Positions 5,378-9,113 of a DNA stretch of 9,113 nt are shown here, piece by piece. The notes under the pieces are model-generated. The model was not told the origin of the DNA. It was given only the letters and a program-made list of their open reading frames with translations, and made no database searches. Every line of letters starts with the position of its first letter. Position 1 is the stretch's first letter. The translations under genes and the position numbers were made by a program. This stretch comes from DUNY01 sp964520055 (GTDB taxonomy: Bacteria; Bacillota; Thermosediminibacteria; Thermosediminibacterales; Tepidanaerobacteraceae), in assembly GCA_964520055.1 (NCBI GenBank), contig CAZFME010000092.1:1-9113 (forward strand). Direction: 5' to 3'.

Positions 5378-6631
5378 ATGTTGCAAGCCTTGAGAAATGC
5401 TTGGAAGATACCGGATTTAAGAAAACGAATTATATATACTGCCTTGATGTTAATACTCTTTAGAGTGGGGACATTTGTACCGGTACCCCGCATGGACCCC
5501 AATGCAGTCCGGGCTATGATCGAAAAGGGTGCTCTGCTAGGATTTTTTGATATAATTGCAGGTGGTGCATTCAAACAGTTTTCGGTTTTCGCCATGAGTA
5601 TTACACCATATATCAATGCTTCCATTATTGTACAGCTCTTGACTATAGTCATACCGCGCTGGGAAGAGCTTGCAAAGGAAGGGGAAGCAGGGCGCAAGAT
5701 TCTTGCTCAGTACACCCGTTACGGTACGGTTATCCTGGGTCTTATTCAAGCCACAGGCCTTTCAATTGGCTTTAGAAGTGCTATGAAACCCGGCATTCTC
5801 AGCAATATCGTGGTAGTAATAAGCCTCACTGCAGGTACGGCATTTTTGATGTGGCTGGGTGAGCAGATTACCGATAAAGGTATAGGGAACGGCATATCAC
5901 TCCTTATCTTTGCCGGTATCGTATCGCGACTGCCCGCCAGTGTATATCAACTTTATGCTTTAATGAAAGTAGGAACTATAAATATTTTTATGTTGGTAAT
6001 ATTTGCCGTATTGGGAGTGGCGGTAATCGTGGGAGTTATCGCTATGCAGGAAGGCGAACGACGTGTGCCCGTACAATACGCCAAGAGAATTGTAGGCCGA
6101 AAAGTATATGGCGGCCAATCGACCCATATACCTATTAAGGTCAATGCAGCTGGTGTCATACCGGTAATATTCGCCATGTCGATCTTGCTATTTCCCAGTA
6201 CTTTGGCTGGATTCTTTCCCAATAGCAAAGTAATGACTAGTATTGCCGAGTTCTTAAAACCCAGCGGATGGTTGTATGCAGTAATATATGCTTTGTTTAT
6301 AGTGTTCTTTACGTATTTTTACACTGCAGTTACGTTCAATCCGGTAGAAGTGGCGGATAATATGAAGAAATACGGGGGCTTCATACCAGGACTGCGACCT
6401 GGTAGGCCGACGGCTGAGTATATCAATCGTATAATGAACAGGATAACACTGGTCGGAGCATTATTCTTGGCAACTATTGCTTTACTGCCCTATTTTATGA
6501 CTGCTATATCAGGAATAAACATTTCTTTTGGAGGCACGGCACTCTTAATCGTCGTCGGTGTGGCTTTAGAGACCATGAAGGCCGTTGAAGCCCAGATGCT
6601 TATGAGGCATTATCAGGGATTTCTAAAATAG
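5378..6631 (+). CDS. secY: Protein translocase subunit SecY
   Basis: SecY forms the inner-membrane channel of the SecYEG translocon, exporting or inserting proteins with SecA or the ribosome. The 417-residue product is near the usual 420-435 and shows the ten-helix pattern. The first helix is around residues 18-37 and the plug region around 56-66. SecY signature 1 is near 74-89 (SITPYINASIIVQLLT) and signature 2 near 160-181 (LGEQITDKGIGNGISLL). The cytoplasmic loop with ERRVPVQYAKR lies near 227-237, and the C5 loop GFIPGLRPGRPT near 334-345 carries the conserved Arg340 used with SecA. The C-terminus is short and basic. GAGGTGAT (5365-5372), inside the end of rplO, is its ribosome binding site, and the stop-to-start gap is 1 nt, so translation is coupled to rplO. 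Confidence 0.98.
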   Translation: MLQALRNAWKIPDLRKRIIYTALMLILFRVGTFVPVPRMDPNAVRAMIEKGALLGFFDIIAGGAFKQFSVFAMSITPYINASIIVQLLTIVIPRWEELAKEGEAGRKILAQYTRYGTVILGLIQATGLSIGFRSAMKPGILSNIVVVISLTAGTAFLMWLGEQITDKGIGNGISLLIFAGIVSRLPASVYQLYALMKVGTINIFMLVIFAVLGVAVIVGVIAMQEGERRVPVQYAKRIVGRKVYGGQSTHIPIKVNAAGVIPVIFAMSILLFPSTLAGFFPNSKVMTSIAEFLKPSGWLYAVIYALFIVFFTYFYTAVTFNPVEVADNMKKYGGFIPGLRPGRPTAEYINRIMNRITLVGALFLATIALLPYFMTAISGINISFGGTALLIVVGVALETMKAVEAQMLMRHYQGFLK

Positions 6632-6644
6632 GAGTTGATTGAAA

Positions 6645-7309
6645 TTGCGGATTATTTTGCTGGGACCACCGGGAGCCGGAAAAGGTACCCAAGCAAAGAA
6701 GATAGCCGATGAATTTGGGATTTGCCATATTTCTACGGGAGAAATATTAAGGAAAGCTGTGGCCGAGCATACTCCTTTGGGCAAAAAGGCTGGTGAGTAC
6801 CTTGACAAAGGCCTTCTGGTGCCCGATAAAATTGTGGAGGGTATCGTAGAATCACGACTGGATATGAATGACTGTAAAGCGGGATTTTTACTGGACGGTT
6901 TCCCCAGAACGATAAGTCAAGCTGAAAGCCTAGCCAAATATATGANNNNNNNNNNAAACAAAAAGGTATTAATCTAGATGTTGTTCTAAATATTCAAGTC
7001 GATCAAAAGAACCTTATTGAAAGGTTTACAGGCAGGCGAACATGCAAGCAATGTGGTGCAACCTTTCACATAGAATTCAGTCTACCGAGAAATCCGGGGG
7101 TTTGCGACAAATGTAACGGCAAGCTTATTGTTCGCAAAGATGATGAAACGGATACGGTAAAAAAACGATTAAAAGTATATGAAACAACAACCGCTCCACT
7201 TATCGATTATTATGAATGCAAACAACTGTTGGTAAATCTAGATGGGTCAAGGTCGATAGATGAAGTTTTTGAGGATATTAAAAGGCATCTAAAGGATGTA
7301 AAGTCATGA
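6645..7309 (+). CDS. adk: Adenylate kinase with zinc LID, interrupted by assembly gap
   Basis: Adk interconverts ATP + AMP and 2 ADP in the cytoplasm. The first part, up to the gap, gives 100 residues. It has the P-loop GPPGAGKGT (residues 7-15), the AMP-binding STGE (30-33) and the LLDGFPRT motif (82-89). After the gap 117 residues follow, with the LID start GRRTCKQC, a second pair CDKC (four zinc cysteines), and RKDDETDTVKKRL. The two halves are in different frames relative to the ten Ns, so the N count cannot be right. Joined, they make about 217 residues, the normal length. The TTG at 6645 gives the standard MRIILLGPPG start and is 10 nt after GGAG (6631-6634). An in-frame TTG at 6639 is only 4 nt from it. 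The stop overlaps the map ATG by 4 nt. Confidence 0.94.
6946..6955. other. Run of 10 N: assembly gap inside adk
   Basis: Ten unknown bases split adk. Counting from the start codon, the left side ends one base into a codon (A at 6945). The right side resumes with a full codon at 6956 (AAA CAA AAA GGT). A gap of 10 does not restore the frame. The number is likely a placeholder, with the true missing length 2 more than a multiple of 3, or the contig ends overlapping by one base. Confidence 0.97.
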
Positions 7310-8052
7310 TTATTATCAAATCACAGCGGGAAATAGAACTTATGCGAAGAGCCGGTGAAATCACAGCACTTACACTAAAGGAAGTTGAAAGGCATATAAA
7401 GCCTGGAATCACCACTGGGGAACTTGATAAAATTGCTGAGGAATTTATTTTAAGCCGCAAAGCCACTCCAACCTTCAAAGGCTATCGGGGTTTTCCGGCA
7501 TCTATTTGCACTTCGATAAATGAAGAGGTAGTACATGGAATTCCTGGATTAAGAATCCTTAAAGATGGTGATATTATTAGTGTAGACGTGGGTGCTATAT
7601 TTAACGGCTACAACGGCGATGCAGCTCGAACTTTTCCCGTAGGTAATGTCAAAGCTGACGCCATGCGACTTATTGAAGTTACCGAGCAAAGTTTTTTTAA
7701 AGGTATTGCTTATGCAAAACCAAAGTTTCGACTTTCTGATATATCCCATGCAGTGCAAAACTATGTAGAGCGCCATAATTTTTCGGTGGTTAGGGATTAT
7801 GTAGGTCACGGCATTGGACAAAATATGCATGAAGACCCACAGATACCCAACTTCGGTCCACCGGGAAAAGGACCGAGGCTAAGACCAGGGATGACTTTGG
7901 CCATAGAACCTATGGTCAATGTGGGGAGCTATGAAGTATATACATTGGAAAATCAGTGGACGGTAGTGACAAAAGATGGCAGTCTTTCGGCCCATTATGA
8001 AAATACCATAGCTATAACTGATGGTGAGCCGGAAGTATTGACTATGATTTAG
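7306..8052 (+). CDS. map: Methionine aminopeptidase, type I
   Basis: Map removes the initiator Met from nascent proteins after deformylation. The 248-residue product has the length of bacterial type I enzymes without an N-terminal extension. The five metal ligands are all visible: D94 (SVDVG), D105 (GDAARTF), H168 (VGHGIGQNMHE), E201 (AIEPM) and E232 (YENTIAI). The catalytic His77 (VVHGIPG) and His175 are also present. The first codon overlaps the adk stop (ATGA), the usual sign of coupled translation. There is no strong ribosome binding site at the right distance, consistent with coupling. The gene ends 12 nt before the KOW gene. Confidence 0.98.
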   Translation: MIIIKSQREIELMRRAGEITALTLKEVERHIKPGITTGELDKIAEEFILSRKATPTFKGYRGFPASICTSINEEVVHGIPGLRILKDGDIISVDVGAIFNGYNGDAARTFPVGNVKADAMRLIEVTEQSFFKGIAYAKPKFRLSDISHAVQNYVERHNFSVVRDYVGHGIGQNMHEDPQIPNFGPPGKGPRLRPGMTLAIEPMVNVGSYEVYTLENQWTVVTKDGSLSAHYENTIAITDGEPEVLTMI

Positions 8053-8064
8053 GTAGGTGTTTAT

Positions 8065-8364
8065 ATGCCGCAACTTATGTTGGGACAACTGGCGAAGTCT
8101 ATCGCCGGTCGTGACAAGGGGCGGTTTATGGTAGTGATAGATATAATTGATGAAAACTATGTTTATGTAGTAGATGGGGATTTGCGCAGGGTAGAAAACC
8201 CCAAAAAGAAAAAAATCAAACATTTATATTTATTAAATAAAAGAATAGACTTTATAGCCGAGAAACTTAAAAGCAAACGTAAAATTTACAATGAGGAAAT
8301 CAAAAAAACCCTGAAAGAACTGGTAGATGAAAGCCTTGACGGCCAGGAATCTAACCGAATATAA
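8065..8364 (+). CDS. KOW-domain RNA-binding protein (YbzG / L14e-like)
   Basis: A small KOW-domain protein is found at this place, between map and infA, in many Firmicutes (ybzG in Bacillus subtilis). It resembles archaeal and eukaryotic L14e, but its function is not established. The product has 99 residues. The KOW segment is at residues 5-30 (MLGQLAKSIAGRDKGRFMVV), followed by DENYVYVVDGDLRRVENPKKKKIKHL, the conserved family stretch, to about residue 54. The rest (55-99) is highly charged, probably helical, and ends acidic (KELVDESLDGQESNRI). Family members often end soon after KKKKIKHL, so this looks like a longer form. GGTAGGTG (8052-8059) is the ribosome binding site. The stop codon is fused to the ribosome binding site of infA. 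Confidence 0.88.
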   Translation: MPQLMLGQLAKSIAGRDKGRFMVVIDIIDENYVYVVDGDLRRVENPKKKKIKHLYLLNKRIDFIAEKLKSKRKIYNEEIKKTLKELVDESLDGQESNRI

Positions 8365-8365
8365 G
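8336..8365 (+). promoter_or_regulatory. Possible sigma-A promoter before infA
   Basis: TTGACG (8336-8341) and TATAAG (8360-8365) each match the -35 and -10 consensus in five of six bases and are 18 nt apart. They lie in the poorly conserved tail of the KOW gene. The predicted RNA would start near 8372, after the infA ribosome binding site (8365-8369), so it would serve rpmJ and later genes better than infA. This is a match by eye; chance is possible. Confidence 0.35.
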
Positions 8366-8369
8366 GAGG
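8363..8369 (+). promoter_or_regulatory. Ribosome binding site of infA, fused to upstream stop
   Basis: AAGGAGG begins with the last two bases of the KOW gene's TAA stop. Its GGAGG core (8365-8369) is 11 nt before the TTG at 8381, a rather long spacer. No other in-frame start codon lies closer to it. Confidence 0.8.
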
Positions 8370-8380
8370 CGTGTGCGACC

Positions 8381-8599
8381 TTGTCTAAGGAAGACGTTAT
8401 TGAAGTTGAAGGTACCGTTTTAGAACCACTTCCAAACGCAATGTTTCGGGTAGAATTAAAAAACGGTCATGTTATTTTAGCTCATGTTTCCGGAAAAATC
8501 CGCATGAACTATATAAGGATTTTGCCGGGCGATCGTGTTACCGTGGAGTTATCTCCCTATGATCTTACCCGAGGCCGCATCAAATACCGCTTCAAGTAG
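8381..8599 (+). CDS. infA: Translation initiation factor IF-1
   Basis: IF-1 occupies the A site of the 30S subunit during initiation and works with IF-2 and IF-3. From the TTG at 8381 the protein has exactly the standard 72 residues, beginning MSKEDVIEVEGTVLEPLPNA. It is an OB-fold protein with the conserved MFRVELKNGHVILAHVSGKIR and IRILPGDRVTVELSPYDLTRGRI, ending KYRFK. The frame is open upstream to an ATG at 8327. That would add 18 residues unlike IF-1 and has no ribosome binding site, so TTG is preferred. The preceding gene ends 16 nt upstream. Confidence 0.97.
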   Translation: MSKEDVIEVEGTVLEPLPNAMFRVELKNGHVILAHVSGKIRMNYIRILPGDRVTVELSPYDLTRGRIKYRFK

Positions 8600-8623
8600 A
8601 AAACGGCAAAAGGAGGAAATCTT

Positions 8624-8737
8624 ATGAAGGTAAGACCCTCGGTAAAGAAAATCTGCGAAAAATGCAAGATAATCAAGCGCAAGGGTAGAGTAATGGTTAT
8701 ATGTGAAAATCCAAAACACAAACAAAAACAGGGCTAA
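8624..8737 (+). CDS. rpmJ: 50S ribosomal protein L36, zinc (C+) form
   Basis: L36 is the smallest ribosomal protein and sits near the L7/L12 stalk base, binding 23S rRNA. The 37-residue product begins MKVRPSVKKICEKCKIIKR and contains GRVMVICENPKHKQKQG. Zinc ligands C11, C14, C27 and H32 are all present, which makes this the C+ form; a zinc-free C- paralogue exists in some bacteria. AAAGGAGG (8609-8616) is 7 nt before the ATG. It is the usual gene between infA and rpsM. Confidence 0.97.
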   Translation: MKVRPSVKKICEKCKIIKRKGRVMVICENPKHKQKQG

Positions 8738-8756
8738 ATAAAAGGAGGTGTAGCAA

Positions 8757-9113
8757 GTGGCAAGAATCGCCGGTGTTGATTTGCCCAGGGAAAAACGTGT
8801 AGAAGTAGCACTGACATATATATATGGTGTTGGAGTTTCCAAATCTAGGCAGATTCTAAAAGAAGCTAACGTAAATCCAGATACTCGGGTTAAAGATTTG
8901 ACCGAGCGGGAAATCACAAAGCTCAGAGAACTTATTGATAAACATCACAAGGTCGAAGGTGATCTTAGAAGAGAAGTAGCTCTTAATATAAAGAGGCTTA
9001 CGGAAATAGGCAGCTACAGAGGCCTTCGCCATCGCCGGGGACTACCGGTCAGAGGGCAAAGGACCAGGACCAATGCCAGAACGAGAAAAGGTCCTACCAA
9101 AACTGTAGGCGCA
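8757..9113 (+). CDS. rpsM: 30S ribosomal protein S13, 3'-truncated by window edge
   Basis: S13 lies at the top of the 30S head and makes the inter-subunit bridges B1a and B1b. The start is GTG at 8757, 8 nt after GGAGG (8744-8748), which gives MARIAGVDLPREKRVEVALTYI as expected. The visible 119 residues include IYGVGVSKSRQIL (the helix-hairpin region), VKDLTEREI, RRLR-type helix residues EGDLRREVALNIKRLTEIGSYRGLRHRRGLPVRGQRTRTNARTRKG (the S13 signature, split across the C-terminal half), and GPTKTVGA at the edge. No stop is reached. Full S13 is about 121-123 residues, so only a few Lys/Arg-rich codons are missing. The next genes expected are rpsK, rpsD, rpoA and rplQ. Confidence 0.97.
   Translation, partial: MARIAGVDLPREKRVEVALTYIYGVGVSKSRQILKEANVNPDTRVKDLTEREITKLRELIDKHHKVEGDLRREVALNIKRLTEIGSYRGLRHRRGLPVRGQRTRTNARTRKGPTKTVGA

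Noticed and set aside
6802..6830. Perfect TTGACA with GATAAA 17 nt later inside adk
   Set aside because: The bases encode a conserved Adk stretch (EYLDKGLLVPDKI), so protein constraint explains them, and the -10 match is only four of six.
6639..6977. A 112-residue protein reading through the Ns in adk
   Set aside because: Its last residues come from the wrong frame after the gap; the real adk frame continues to 7309 with LID cysteines and the C-terminal motifs.
8038..8067. TTGACT and TATATG near the KOW gene start as a promoter
   Set aside because: The -10 match is weak, it overlaps the start codon, and the RNA would begin inside the gene.
8327..8380. Upstream ATG start for infA
   Set aside because: It would add 18 residues absent from IF-1 proteins and has no ribosome binding site; the TTG at 8381 gives the exact 72-residue IF-1.

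Overview
This window is a contiguous block of the bacterial S10-spc-alpha ribosomal protein cluster, all on the + strand. It runs from inside rpsC (S3) to just short of the end of rpsM (S13). Order: rpsC (5' cut), rplP, rpmC, rpsQ, rplN, rplX, rplE, rpsZ (zinc-type rpsN), rpsH, rplF, rplR, rpsE, rplO, secY, adk, map, a KOW-domain RNA-binding gene, infA, rpmJ, rpsM (3' cut). There is no non-coding stretch of 300 bases; the longest gap between genes is 56 nt (rplN-rplX).

The organism is most likely a low/mid-GC Gram-positive of the Firmicutes, probably class Clostridia. The evidence is the very strong Shine-Dalgarno sequences (AAGGAGGTG type) before almost every gene, six TTG starts, a zinc-type S14, an adenylate kinase with a four-cysteine zinc LID, and the adk-map-KOW-infA-rpmJ order typical of Firmicutes. 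I cannot name a genus from the sequence alone.

Layout: 1-1473 is the end of the S10 part (S3, L16, L29, S17). 1492-5376 is the spc part (L14 to L15), ending with secY at 5378-6631. 6645-8364 holds adk, map and the KOW gene. 8381-9113 opens the alpha part (IF-1, L36, S13). The genes overlap or lie close together, and I see no intrinsic terminator, so the block is probably read as one long transcript. The products are ribosome parts plus factors coupled to protein synthesis: SecY for export, Map for removing the N-terminal Met, IF-1 for initiation, and Adk for nucleotide balance.

Points that depart from the textbook cluster: rpmD (L30) is missing between rpsE and rplO. rpsE begins with four perfect AGGAAT repeats that encode an (Arg-Asn)4 N-terminus. 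A 10-N gap in adk breaks the reading frame, so the N count must be wrong. Two mutually exclusive small hairpins lie before rplX. A promoter-like pair of boxes overlaps the ribosome binding site of infA. No new biological system is evident; this is core housekeeping DNA with a few local oddities.
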